Source: JALORV01 sp963707445 (GTDB taxonomy: Bacteria; Pseudomonadota; Gammaproteobacteria; Burkholderiales; Burkholderiaceae_F). Taken from it: a DNA stretch of 64,000 nucleotides. Below are positions 1-8,659 of this stretch, one piece after another (positions within the stretch are counted from its first letter, which is position 1; each line of letters starts with the position of its first letter). The notes below the pieces were generated by a model. The model was given only the letters and a program-made list of their open reading frames with translations, was not told the origin of the DNA and did no database searches. The stretch covers positions 1-64,000 of the forward strand of contig CAVPPW010000052.1 of assembly GCA_963707445.1 (NCBI GenBank). The letters are read 5' to 3'. A program made the position numbers and the translations under genes.

Positions 1-22
1 TCGGCGACAACGCGAAGGAGAG

Positions 23-328
23 ATGATGGAACAGGCGACAAAGGAGGGGCTGATGGCTGACGTCAACACCGTGCTCGCTGACGCGGAAGGACTGCTGCGC
101 CAGGCGGCTCAAGCGAGCGGGGAGCAGGCCTCCGAGTTAAGGCGTCGGGCGCAGTCGGCCATTGCAAGTGCGAAGCACCGGCTGGTAGACGCCGAGCACC
201 GCGTCGTCGACCAGGCAAAGAGAGCCACACGCGCGACCGATGGCTGGGTGCACGAGCATCCGTGGACCGCGGTCGGCATCGCCGCCGGAATCGGCGTACT
301 TATCGGTCTGGTCGTCAACCGCAGATGA
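23..328 (+). CDS. yqjD: YqjD/ElaB-family (DUF883) membrane-anchored protein
   Basis: A 101-residue protein with a charged helical N-terminal two thirds and one C-terminal membrane segment (about residues 82-98) ending in Arg-Arg, the ElaB/YqjD/DUF883 layout. In E. coli, YqjD anchors ribosomes to the inner membrane in stationary phase; that role is family knowledge, not visible here. The start at 23 (or 26) gives the length of E. coli YqjD and has AAGGAG just upstream. A second AAGGAGG at 41-47 sits five bases before an in-frame ATG at 53, so a form ten residues shorter is possible. The stop overlaps the next ATG as ATGA, so the gene is probably coupled to yqjE. Confidence 0.85.
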   Translation: MMEQATKEGLMADVNTVLADAEGLLRQAAQASGEQASELRRRAQSAIASAKHRLVDAEHRVVDQAKRATRATDGWVHEHPWTAVGIAAGIGVLIGLVVNRR

Positions 329-788
329 TCGCCGTCGGCCGGTTGCCGGTCGACGATGACATGAGCTCGGAAGGACCCCCGCCGGGCCTGGTGGCGACAC
401 TGCGCCGACTGCTGGCCCATGCGGCCGTGCTGCTCGCGACGCGGGCTGAAATCGCGGCGCTCGAGTTGCAGCAGTTGCGCACGAGCGTCGTGCACTGGGC
501 CGTGCTGATCGTGCTCGCCGCAGTCCTCGCTCTCGCGGGATTGATGACCGTTTCTGTCTGGGTGGCGGCAGTCTTCTGGGACGGTCCGCGCGGCTGGGTC
601 TGGGGCTGCTGGCTCTCGCGTATCTGGCGCTGGCGGCCGCGTTGCTGCTCGCGCTGCAGCGCTCGGTAAAGGGCAGCCCCGCACTGCTCAGCTTCACGCG
701 AGCCGAGCTGCTAAAGGACGTTGACGCGTTGCGCGGCCGTGCCAGTGCGCCCAGTGAAGCGGGCTCCGCCAATGACGTCACGGGCTGA
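325..788 (+). CDS. yqjE: YqjE-family membrane protein (holin superfamily III), frameshifted
   Basis: Two-helix inner-membrane protein of the YqjE / phage-holin superfamily III group. The first half (325 to about 588) carries an amphipathic region and a long hydrophobic segment ending in VWVAAVFW. The reading frame then moves by one base near 586-591, in a CG-rich run, and continues as a second hydrophobic helix (LALAYLALAAALLLAL) and a charged tail to the stop at 786-788. Position and composition fit a single missing base. The start at 325 overlaps the yqjD stop (ATGA); an in-frame ATG at 361 is an alternative. The end overlaps the next gene, as in yqjD-yqjE-yqjK operons. Function is not established in the family. 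Confidence 0.75.
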
Positions 789-1185
789 CCACGAACTGAG
801 CGCACTCCGCATCGAACTGTTGCGGACACGGGCCGAGGTCGAGCGGATGCAGCTGCTGCAGCAGTTGGATTCGATCGACGGCCGAACCCGCGCAGTTCGC
901 GGCGTCGCCAGCGCGATGTTCGGTCGGCAACGATCGTCGAATCGCGTACTGAACTTCGCCGCCACCGCGATCGGCTTTATGCGACGACAGTCATGGGTCC
1001 TGCCGGCCGTCGGCAGCGTCGCCGCGCGCCTGCTTCGAATCCGCTCGTTGCGCTGGCTGCTGCTCGCAGGTGCGGCGGGTGCGACTGTCTGGTGGCTTGC
1101 ACGGCGAACGTCGGTGCCGGGGAAGCCGCCGAAGACACCGCCGACGACCTCGACAACGCGGATACATAGACCGCTCGGCAGCTGA
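772..1185 (+). CDS. YqjK-like membrane protein
   Basis: A 137-residue basic protein with a helical, Leu/Arg-rich N-terminus and a C-terminal hydrophobic segment (around WLLLAGAAGATVWWLA). It follows yqjD and yqjE, and its ATG lies inside the last codons of yqjE, which is the place of yqjK in other proteobacteria. Sequence similarity to YqjK is only general (coiled N-terminus, membrane tail), so the name rests mostly on synteny. An in-frame upstream start at 721 exists but would sit inside yqjE. No function can be assigned. Confidence 0.6.
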   Translation: MTSRADHELSALRIELLRTRAEVERMQLLQQLDSIDGRTRAVRGVASAMFGRQRSSNRVLNFAATAIGFMRRQSWVLPAVGSVAARLLRIRSLRWLLLAGAAGATVWWLARRTSVPGKPPKTPPTTSTTRIHRPLGS

Positions 1186-1269
1186 GTCCGTACTGCGCGC
1201 ATTTCACGCGAGCGCGTGCCGCCAAGGCTGCCCCGCGTCTTTGCGTAAGATTCGCGCCGGAGTCTTCAC

Positions 1270-2116
1270 TTGAGTACTCGGGCAAGCTTCATCGATCGGC
1301 TCACGCGGCGCTGGGAGCAGGCTGGGTCGCTGCTCTGCGTCGGACTCGATCCCGATCCGAAGCGACTGCCCACGTCGATGCGTGATTCGCCAGAAGCGAT
1401 CTACGCCTTCTGCCGCGAGATCGTCGACGCGACCGCCGACCTCGTCTGCGCCTTCAAGCCGCAATTCGCGTATTTCGCCTCGGCGCGCGCCGAAGCGCAG
1501 CTCGAACGCCTGCTGACGCACCTGCGTGAACGGCATCCGGAGGTCCCGGTCATCCTTGACGTCAAGCGCGGTGACATCGGCGCGACCGCGGAACACTACG
1601 CACGCGAGGCCTTCGAGCGCTACGGTGCCGACGCCGTGACGCTCTCGCCCTACATGGGCCGCGATTCGATCGAGCCCTTTCTCGCCTACGCCGACCGCGG
1701 CGCCTTTCTGCTGTGCCGGACCAGCAATCCCGGGCGGCGCCGATCTGCAGATGCTCGACGTCGGCGGCGAGCCGCTGTATCAGCGTGTGGCGCGGCTGGC
1801 CTGCGGCGACTGGAATCGTGATGGCCAGCTCGGACTCGTCGTCGGAGCGACCTATCCGGCCGAACTGGCCACGGTACGGGCGCTGGTCGGCGATATGCCG
1901 CTGCTCGTGCCGGGCATTGGCGCGCAGGGTGGCGACGTCGCGGCCAGCGTTCGTGCCGGTCAAACGTCCGTCGGCGCGGGCATGGTCATCAATTCCTCTC
2001 GCGCGATCCTGTATGCGGGCGAAGGCCCGGATTTCGCCGAGCAGGCGCGCGCTGTGGCGCGTGCGACGCGCGACGAAATCAATCGTCACCGCCGCGGCAC
2101 CACCGACGCGCACTAG
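1270..2116 (+). CDS. pyrF: Orotidine-5'-phosphate decarboxylase, type 2, frameshifted
   Basis: Decarboxylates OMP to UMP in the last step of pyrimidine synthesis. The type-2 (about 270-residue) form is recognised by CVGLDPDP near residue 22 and by the catalytic segment ILDVKRGDIGAT near residue 95, where the Lys is catalytic. The protein starts at a TTG at 1270. It is in frame to about 1735 (...RTSNPG), then continues one frame over (from about 1745, DLQMLDVGGEPLYQR, through LVPGIGAQGG and the phosphate-binding GAGMVINSSRAI) to TAG at 2114-2116. One base appears to be missing in the CCCGGGCGGCGCC run. Its stop shares the sequence CTAG with the stop of the convergent gene. Together the two pieces give the normal family length. 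Confidence 0.9.
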
Positions 2117-3429
2117 TCGCCGGCTGACTCTTCCGCCTCGCGCGGGCCGATGTGACTGGCGAGCACCTTGTCGATCCGGTGCTTGTCCATGTCGACGATC
2201 TCGAAGCGCCAGCCGTGCCACTCGACGATGTCGCCGGTCGCCGGGACGCGTCCCAGCAGCAGCATCACCATGCCGGAGAGTGTGTTGTAGCGGCCGAGCT
2301 CTTCTTCGGGCGCCGCGCCGAAGTTCAGGCGGTCCTTGAGTTCAGGGATCGGAATCAGCCCGTCGAGCAGCCAGGACCCGTCGGCGCGTTGCACCGCCCA
2401 CGCATCCTCGGTGCGCTGCGGCTTGAACTCGCCGGCGATCGCCTCGAACAGATCCTGGGCGGTGACCAACCCCTGGATCTCGCCGTATTCGTCGACGACC
2501 AGCGCCATATGGCCCGAGCTCGCGCGGAAGTTCTCGAGCAGCTCCATGCCGGTCAGCGACTCCGGCACGTACACGACCGGCACGGCGGCGCTCTCGAGGT
2601 CGAGCTTGTCACCGCGGATCGCCTGCTGGAGCAGTCGGCGTGCGCTCGCGACGCCGACGACGTCGCGCAGGCCGCCGCGGCACACCGGAAAGCGCGAATG
2701 TTCGATGTCCAGCACGCGCTTCAGGTTGTCCTGCAGGTCGTCGGCGACATCGAGATAGACGATCTCGGATCGAGGCGTCATCAGCGAGGCAATCTGCCGA
2801 TCGTCCAGCCGGAACACGTTGCGAACCATCGCGCGCTCCTGCTCGTCGATGACACCCGTTTCCGAGCCTTCTTTTATCAGCGCGTGGATCTCTTCTTCGG
2901 TCACGGCGTTGCTGCCGTCGGAACGCGCACCAATGAGCTGCAGCATCAGATCGGTCGAAGCCGAAAGCAGACGGACGAAGGGCTTCGCGGCCAGCGCCAG
3001 CCACGCGATCGGTCGCGCGACCCGGCGCGCGATCGCTTCGGCGGACATCTGTCCGAGCCGCTTCGGTACCAACTCGCCCAGAACGATCGAAAAATAGGTG
3101 ACGACGACGACGACCAATGCCGTGGCTCCGATGCGGGCCGCATTGGGCTCGGCGCCCAGTGCCACCAGCCAATGCGAGAGCGGTTCGGCGAAGGCAGCCT
3201 CGCCGACGATGCCGCTCAGGATGCCGATCGATGTGATACCGACCTGGATCGTCGACAGAAAGCGCGTTGGCTCGTCGTTGAGCGCCAGCGCCGCGGCCGC
3301 GCCGCTGTCACCCTGTTCGACCAGTGCCTGAAGCCGGGCACGACGGGCCGTCACCAGCGCGATTTCGGACATCGCGAAGACCCCATTGATCAGGATCAGC
3401 ACGAACAACAGCAGGACTTCGGTAGGCAT
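2113..3429 (-). CDS. CNNM/CBS-domain protein of the CorC/HlyC family
   Basis: A 438-residue membrane protein. Residues 1 to about 190 form a CNNM (DUF21) transmembrane domain starting MPTEVLLLFVLILINGVFAMSE. A pair of CBS domains follows at about 215-335 (LMTPRSEIVYLDV, then VVDEYGEIQGLVTAQDL), and a CorC_HlyC transporter-associated domain closes the protein (GRYNTLSGMVMLLLGRVP). Members are linked to magnesium or cobalt efflux or resistance; hemolysin names are historical. The reading frame is intact. The 243 bases upstream (3430-3672) hold no gene that I can recognise. The gene is convergent with pyrF. Confidence 0.88.
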   Translation of the reverse strand: MPTEVLLLFVLILINGVFAMSEIALVTARRARLQALVEQGDSGAAAALALNDEPTRFLSTIQVGITSIGILSGIVGEAAFAEPLSHWLVALGAEPNAARIGATALVVVVVTYFSIVLGELVPKRLGQMSAEAIARRVARPIAWLALAAKPFVRLLSASTDLMLQLIGARSDGSNAVTEEEIHALIKEGSETGVIDEQERAMVRNVFRLDDRQIASLMTPRSEIVYLDVADDLQDNLKRVLDIEHSRFPVCRGGLRDVVGVASARRLLQQAIRGDKLDLESAAVPVVYVPESLTGMELLENFRASSGHMALVVDEYGEIQGLVTAQDLFEAIAGEFKPQRTEDAWAVQRADGSWLLDGLIPIPELKDRLNFGAAPEEELGRYNTLSGMVMLLLGRVPATGDIVEWHGWRFEIVDMDKHRIDKVLASHIGPREAEESAGD

Positions 3430-3672
3430 GGCGGTCCGTGGCTCAGTAGGCGATTCAGATTTGCATCAGCACCGGCTGTGACGGCGCATCGTCGATGCGC
3501 GTGTGCGCATTGCCAGTACGCATTCGTTGTGCGGTCGCGACGTGCCCGACATCGGCTGCTGGATTCGATGCAGCAGCAGCGGCGGGCACCTCGCCGCTGC
3601 GCCGGAAGCATGATGCTCACGGCATCGCTGTTGGAGGACCCGGGCCGAACGAGTGCGGACATGGCCCTGGAC

Positions 3673-4209
3673 TCAGGTCACCTGCACGTCCTGCCGAGAG
3701 TTCAGCAGGTCGATCAGGGTCTCGATGGCCAAAAGAATGCTTTGCGTACGCACGGCAGCCCGGTCGCCTTCGAAGCGCCGGGTTTCGGTCTTGACCCAGG
3801 CGGCCTGCGCCGGATCGCGCCGCAGCGCCCAGGCCAGGCACACCGTGCCGACGCGCTTGGTCGGCGTTTCGCCGCCGGGTCCCGCGATCCCGGTGACCGC
3901 AACCGACACCTGCGCCGCGCTCTGCGACAGCGCGCCGAGCGCCATCGCGCGCGCCACCGGCTCGCTGACCGCGCCGAAGTCGCGCAGGTACGCCGGCGAG
4001 ACGCCGAGCATCTGCGTCTTCGCCTCGTCGGTGTACGTGATGAAGCCGCGATCGAACCACTCGCTCGAGCCCGGGATCAGCGTGACCGCAAAGGCGATTC
4101 CGCCTGCGGTGCAGGACTCCGCGGTCGCGAGAACCAGATGCTGTCGTAGCAGCGCCTGACCGAGAGCGGCGGCCAGCCGTTCGAGCTGTTGTTCGGTGCC
4201 GTCGCTCAT
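3673..4209 (-). CDS. pncC: CinA C-terminal domain protein / nicotinamide-nucleotide amidohydrolase (PncC)
   Basis: A 178-residue stand-alone CinA C-terminal domain. The family deamidates NMN to nicotinic acid mononucleotide for pyridine-nucleotide recycling. Diagnostic segments are ATAESCTAGG (about residues 28-37, with the catalytic Ser) and VTGIAGPGGETPTK. I chose the ATG at 4209 because it starts just before the family N-terminus and lies 10 bases after the pgpA stop; an in-frame start at 4284 would run back into pgpA. It is the last gene of the rib-nusB-thiL-pgpA string, where it commonly occurs in betaproteobacteria. Confidence 0.9.
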   Translation of the reverse strand: MSDGTEQQLERLAAALGQALLRQHLVLATAESCTAGGIAFAVTLIPGSSEWFDRGFITYTDEAKTQMLGVSPAYLRDFGAVSEPVARAMALGALSQSAAQVSVAVTGIAGPGGETPTKRVGTVCLAWALRRDPAQAAWVKTETRRFEGDRAAVRTQSILLAIETLIDLLNSRQDVQVT

Positions 4210-4219
4210 TGGACTCGCT

Positions 4220-4750
4220 TCATCGCAGCACCCGCACAAGCACGGCCGCCGCAAGCAGCGCATAGAACGCGGCCACGAGATCATCGACCATAACGCCGAA
4301 ACCGTTCTTGTAGCGGCGGTCGATGATGCCGATCGGCGGAGGCTTCACGATGTCGAAGGCGCGAAAGGCAAGGACGCCGAACGCCTGCGCCAGCAGGGTC
4401 GGCGGCAGCAGCAGCAGGACCACCCAAATCGCGAGGATTTCGTCGATGACGATCGCGCCGTGGTCGGCGCGTCCGAGATCCGCGCCGGTGCGTTGCGCGC
4501 AGAGCGCACCCAGCACGAAGGTGAGCGGCAGCAGGACCAGCCAGCCGACCGGACTGAGCCAGCCGTCCAGCACGACGAACGCTGCCCATCCGGCCAGCGT
4601 GCCCCAGGTTCCGGGCGCCGGCCGCAGCAAGCCGCTGCCGAAGCCGAGCGCCACCCCATGGGCCGGATGGGCCAGCAGGAATGCCCAGCCCGGCGCGGCT
4701 TGCGCAGGCGCGGGCACAGAAACCAATGCCGGCTGCGGCGGCTCGCTCAT
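4220..4750 (-). CDS. pgpA: Phosphatidylglycerophosphatase A
   Basis: Dephosphorylates phosphatidylglycerophosphate to phosphatidylglycerol at the inner membrane. The 176-residue product has the PgpA signature GFGSGLLRPAPGTWGT (about residues 36-51), the acidic DEILAIW segment, several hydrophobic helices, and the C-terminal DRRYKNGFGVMVDD. The ATG overlaps the thiL stop as ATGA (4747-4750), so it is translationally coupled. The frame is intact. Confidence 0.92.
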   Translation of the reverse strand: MSEPPQPALVSVPAPAQAAPGWAFLLAHPAHGVALGFGSGLLRPAPGTWGTLAGWAAFVVLDGWLSPVGWLVLLPLTFVLGALCAQRTGADLGRADHGAIVIDEILAIWVVLLLLPPTLLAQAFGVLAFRAFDIVKPPPIGIIDRRYKNGFGVMVDDLVAAFYALLAAAVLVRVLR

Positions 4751-5726
4751 GGGCGGAAATGATCGAACGCGCGCGGCTCGATGTCCACCGGAAGGCCATG
4801 AGCATCGGTCACGGTCAGACCGCTACCCGCCAGGATCGCTCCGATTCGGCTGACGCCGACTTGTGCGGCCCGCCCCGCGGACTGCACCGCAGCGCGCTTT
4901 GCGGGCGTCCGCAGTGAACAGCAACTCGTAATCATCGCCGCCTTCGAACACACAACGTTGCTGAAACGCGAGCGGCATGCGCGCCAATGCCGGTGATACC
5001 GGGATCGCCGACCACTCCAGCGTCGCCGCGACACGCGACCGCTCCAGGATGTGGCCGAGGTCCCCGGCCAGTCCGTCGGAAATGTCGATCGCACTTGACG
5101 CAATTCCGTGCAGCGCCAGTCCGAGTTCAACCCTCGGGATCGGCCGTTCGAGCTTATCGATCAGCGCTGACCGCTCGGCCGCGCCTATTGTCAGCCCATC
5201 CCGTCGCAGCGCAAGGCCGAGCGCGCCGTCGCCGAGTTGGCCGGAGACCCAGACATCGTCACCGACCTGCGCGCCGGAGCGCAGCAGCGCCTGCCCTGGC
5301 GGCACCTCGCCGACGGCCGCGATCGAAATGGTCACGCCGGAGCGCGAACGCGTCGTGTCGCCGCCGGCCAATGTGCAATCGAAGCGATCGCCGAGGCTGA
5401 ACAGGCCGCGGGTGAACGCGCCGAGCCATGCCTCGTCGACGCGCGGCAGCGCGATCGCCATGAAGAAGCAGCGCGGCCGGGCCCCGCAGGCCGCGAGGTC
5501 GGAAAGGTTCACCGCAAGCGCTTTGTGGCCGAGCGCTTCGGGCGCCATGTCCGGCAGAAAGTGCACGCCCTCGACCAGCATGTCGGTCGTCACCGCCCAG
5601 GTCCGCGCGGGGCCGCCATCGATCAATGCGCAGTCGTCACCGATGCCAAGCATCGAGGCCGTCGCTGCGCCGCGGGCGGCTGAAGTAGCGAGCGATCAGA
5701 TCAAACTCGCCGGGAGGCCGCGACAT
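4747..5726 (-). CDS. thiL: Thiamine-monophosphate kinase, two frameshifts
   Basis: Phosphorylates thiamine monophosphate to thiamine diphosphate. The true N-terminus starts at the ATG at 5726 (MSRPPGEFDLIARYFSRP), typical of ThiL. After about 25 residues the frame shifts near 5650-5660 into the main frame (GIGDDCALI, TTDMLVEGVHF, LAGGDTTRS, AIDISDGLAGD, GGDDYELLFT). It shifts again near 4910, and the last stretch (GLTVTDAHGLPVDI...) ends at 4747. All ThiL nucleotide- and metal-binding Asp motifs are present, so the breaks look like sequencing indels. The stop is coupled to pgpA. Confidence 0.9.
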
Positions 5727-5753
5727 CGGCACCTGCGCTGGAGGTCGTTGCGA

Positions 5754-6251
5754 TCAGCCGCGGGCCGCGACTTCGGCGGGACGCAGTTGTGCAGCGACCC
5801 GGTCGAGCACACCGTTCACGTACTTGAAGCCCTCGGTGCCGCCAAAGCTCTTCGCCAGTTCCACGGCTTCATTGATGACGACGCGATAGGGAATCTCGGC
5901 ACGGTGCTTCAGCTCGTAGGTAGCCAGCAGCAGAATGCAGTGTTCGACCGGCGACAGCGCATCGACGCTGCGATCGAGATGCGGGGAGAATCCGGCCCGC
6001 AAATCATCGGCGCGCTCGATCGAGCCGTTCAGCAGTTCGCGGTAATGCGCCATGTCCACCCGCGCGGCAAGTTCGTCCAGTCCGTCGCGCCCGCGCGTTT
6101 CGGCCAAATGTCCCTCGATCGCGGCGACGTCCTGCCCGCCGACAAGCCACTGGTACAGCCCCTGCACCGCCAGCTCGCGGGCCCGGCGGCGGGCGCTGCG
6201 ACTCGAACCGCGGACTGCGGTGGTCGACTCATTCGGTGGCTTCGGCACCAT
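5754..6251 (-). CDS. nusB: Transcription antitermination factor NusB
   Basis: Binds boxA RNA with NusE (S10) in rRNA antitermination complexes. The all-helical NusB fold is recognisable in ARELAVQGLYQW, the central CILLLATYELKHRAEIPYRVVINEAVELAKSFGG region (two adjoining segments) and the terminal YVNGVLDRVA. With the ATG at 6251 the product is 165 residues and the start lies inside the end of ribH, a 23-base overlap usual for ribH-nusB. A longer in-frame reading to 6305 lies within ribH and is not favoured. The frame is intact. Confidence 0.92.
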   Translation of the reverse strand: MVPKPPNESTTAVRGSSRSARRRARELAVQGLYQWLVGGQDVAAIEGHLAETRGRDGLDELAARVDMAHYRELLNGSIERADDLRAGFSPHLDRSVDALSPVEHCILLLATYELKHRAEIPYRVVINEAVELAKSFGGTEGFKYVNGVLDRVAAQLRPAEVAARG

Positions 6252-6711
6252 CCTCGTCCAGCGCCAACAGCAGGTTCGCCATCTCCACCGCAACGCGGGC
6301 GGCATCGCGGCCCTTGTCCCCGACCCGCGCGCGTGCCTGCTCGTCGTTCTCTGTCGTGATGATGCCGTTCGCGACCGGCACGCCGTACGTCAGCGCCACC
6401 TGTGCCGCGCCACGCGCTGACTCGTTGGCGACGACTTCAAAGTGATAGGTCTCGCCACGGATGACGCAGCCCAGCGCGATCAGTGCATCGAAGTCCTCGC
6501 TGGCAGCCAGCTTGGCCAGCGTGACCGGGACTTCCAGCGCGCCGGGAACGGAAACATGTGTGATGTCGTCCTCGTCGACGCCGAGCACGACGAGTTCGGC
6601 GACACAGGCTTCGAGCAGCGCGCGGCCGGCCCATTCGTTGAAGCGAGCCTGCACGATGCCGACACGCAGGTCGGCGCCGTCGAAGTCCGGCGCCAGATAG
6701 TCGATCGCCAT
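6229..6711 (-). CDS. ribH: 6,7-dimethyl-8-ribityllumazine synthase
   Basis: Condenses 5-amino-6-ribitylaminouracil with 3,4-dihydroxybutanone phosphate in riboflavin synthesis. The 160-residue product has the family landmarks IVQARFNEW near the N-terminus, VPGALEVPV in the middle, ALGCVIRGETYHFE, and YGVPVANGIITTEN. It is between ribB and nusB, all on the minus strand. The frame is intact. Confidence 0.95.
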   Translation of the reverse strand: MAIDYLAPDFDGADLRVGIVQARFNEWAGRALLEACVAELVVLGVDEDDITHVSVPGALEVPVTLAKLAASEDFDALIALGCVIRGETYHFEVVANESARGAAQVALTYGVPVANGIITTENDEQARARVGDKGRDAARVAVEMANLLLALDEDGAEATE

Positions 6712-6761
6712 GCCGGTCAGTGTACGCGAGCGGCCCTCGCGCCATGACGCGGCGAGGCGGA

Positions 6762-7907
6762 CTAGGCCTCGACAAAGCCCGTGGTGTGCAGTCCGAAACC
6801 GGCCATCGACGGCATCTTGCGCGGGCGAGCCAGCAGCTTCATCTGGCCGACGCCGAGGTCGCGCAAGATCTGTGCGCCGATGCCGTAGGTGCGCAGATCC
6901 ACGCGCGACTGACGCGCGAACTCTTCGCCGGCGTCCCGCGCAGCTTGACTTTCGAATTTCGCGAACAGCCGGTCGGCGGGCTCGGCGCAGTTGAGCAGCA
7001 CCAGCACGCCGGCCGGTGACGCGGCGATGGCCGCGAGCGCTCGCGGGATCGGCCAGGAATGCGCGGTCGCGCCGGCATCGACGAAGTCGAGCACCGATAC
7101 CGGCTCGTGCACTCGGACCAGCGTCTCGCGCTCGAAACTGATGTCGCCCCTGACCAGGGCAAGGTGCGGAGAAGCGCTCGGCTTGTCGCGGTAGACGACG
7201 AGTTCGAACTCGCCTGCCGGCAGCTGCACGCGCCGGCTGCCGATGCGCTCGATGATCGACTCGTTGGCGGCGCGGTACTGAATCAGGTCCGCGATCGTGC
7301 CGACCTTCAGTCCGTGCTGCTGCGCGAACGGAATCAGATCCGGCAGTCGGGCCATCGTGCCGTCATCATTCATGATCTCGCAGATGACGGCGGCCGGTGT
7401 CAGCCCGGCGAGCTGCGTGAGATCACAGCCCGCCTCGGTATGCCCCGCCCGCATCAGCACACCACCCGGCTGCGCGACGACCGGGAAGACATGGCCTGGC
7501 TGCACGATATCCGTGGGCCGCGCATTCGGGCGCGTCGCTACCCAGACCGTGCGTGCACGGTCGGCCGCCGAGATGCCGGTCGTCACGCCTTCAGCAGCCT
7601 CGATCGAAGCGGTGAAGTTCGTACCATGAACTGTGCCGTTGTCGCGCGCCATCGGTGGCAGCGCGAGCTGACGCGCATGCGATTCGGTCAGTGTCAGGCA
7701 CACCAGGCCGCGCGCATGTTTCGCCATGAAGTTGATCTTCTCGGCGGTCACGAAGTCGGCGGCAAACATCAGATCGCCCTCGTTCTCGCGATCCTCGTCG
7801 TCGACCAGCACGACGATGTTCCCGCGCCGCAGATCGTCGAGGATCTCGGGCACGCTCGCGATCGGCGGGGCGCCTTCGGCCCGGGCCACCAGTGACAGTG
7901 CATTCAT
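6762..7907 (-). CDS. ribB: 3,4-dihydroxy-2-butanone-4-phosphate synthase fused to a degenerate GTP cyclohydrolase II domain
   Basis: The N-terminal half converts ribulose 5-phosphate to dihydroxybutanone phosphate. Its acidic catalytic loop is DDEDRENEGD (about residues 35-44), followed by RAGHTEAGCDLTQLAG. The C-terminal half has the overall layout of GTP cyclohydrolase II (ALVRGDISFERETLVRVHE..., then RTYGIGAQILRDLGV). It lacks the zinc ligands: at the place of the C-x10-C-x-C segment it reads EPVSVLDFVDAGATAHSW, with no Cys, and the RQEGRG motif is absent. It should therefore have DHBP synthase activity only. I placed the start at 7907, preceded by AAGGGAGC; an in-frame ATG lies at 7928. 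Confidence 0.9.
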   Translation of the reverse strand: MNALSLVARAEGAPPIASVPEILDDLRRGNIVVLVDDEDRENEGDLMFAADFVTAEKINFMAKHARGLVCLTLTESHARQLALPPMARDNGTVHGTNFTASIEAAEGVTTGISAADRARTVWVATRPNARPTDIVQPGHVFPVVAQPGGVLMRAGHTEAGCDLTQLAGLTPAAVICEIMNDDGTMARLPDLIPFAQQHGLKVGTIADLIQYRAANESIIERIGSRRVQLPAGEFELVVYRDKPSASPHLALVRGDISFERETLVRVHEPVSVLDFVDAGATAHSWPIPRALAAIAASPAGVLVLLNCAEPADRLFAKFESQAARDAGEEFARQSRVDLRTYGIGAQILRDLGVGQMKLLARPRKMPSMAGFGLHTTGFVEA

Positions 7908-7976
7908 GCGAGCTCCCTTGCCAGCCATGCAAAGCAGAAAGTTTAAGCGCTCGGCGTGCGCCGCCTGCGCCGGCGA

Positions 7977-8656
7977 TCACAGGCGGGAGCTCCGCCCGGT
8001 CAGCGCGAGCAGCCAGCCCGCGGTGCGGTCGTCGATCACGCGAATCGTCAGGACCGTGCGGCAGCATCCGCTCGACGTAGCGGGCGATCAGGTCGACCTC
8101 GAGATTCACACCATCGCCCGGCGCAAGCTGCCCCAGCGTGGTCATCGAATGCGTGTGCGGAATGATGTTGATCGAGACCTCGCATCCGTCAGCGGAGTCG
8201 GTGACGCGGTTGACGGTGAGACTGACGCCGTTGACCGCGAGCGAACCCTTGACCGCGATGAAGCGCGACAGCTCCCGCGGCGCGACGATGACGAGTTCCC
8301 AGGATTCGCCGACCGGCCGCATCGTGCGTACCCTGCCGACGCCGTCGACGTGGCCGGCCACCAGATGACCGCCTATCGCGTCTCCCAGCCGCAGCGAGGT
8401 CTCGATGTTGATGTCCCCGGGCCGATCGAGTCCGGTCGTGCGGACCAGGCTCTCGGTCGAGACGTCGCAGCTGAAACGCGCGCCATCGATGGTGGTCGCC
8501 GTCATGCAGGCACCGTTCAAAGCGATGCTGTCCCCAGCCCGCGCCGAGAAGCCGCCGACTCGTGCTGGCGTCGACCGTCAGCCGCACGCCACCGGGTGCC
8601 GGCAGTCGTTCGACGCGCTCGATCCGGCCGATGCCCTGGATCAGTCCCGTGAACAT
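7977..8656 (-). CDS. ribE: Riboflavin synthase alpha chain, two frameshifts
   Basis: Dismutates two molecules of dimethylribityllumazine to riboflavin. The N-terminus MFTGLIQGIGRIERVE at 8656 is diagnostic. The frame changes near 8555 and the long middle part holds both lumazine-binding repeats (NGACMTATTIDG... LGDAIGGHLVAGHVDG and AVNGVSLTVN... LGQLAPGDGVNLEVDLIARYVERML). A second change near 8045 leads to a natural end (VIDDRTAGWLLALTG) at 7977. Without that second change the reading frame would run deep into ribB, which is not credible. Start and ribD stop are three bases apart. Confidence 0.9.
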
Positions 8657-8659
8657 GCG

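Noticed and set aside
2152..4149. 665-codon plus-strand open frame opposite corC and cinA
   Set aside because: It is antisense to two well-supported genes, is rich in Arg, Gln, Asp and His as expected for GC-rich shadows, and has no recognisable domain.
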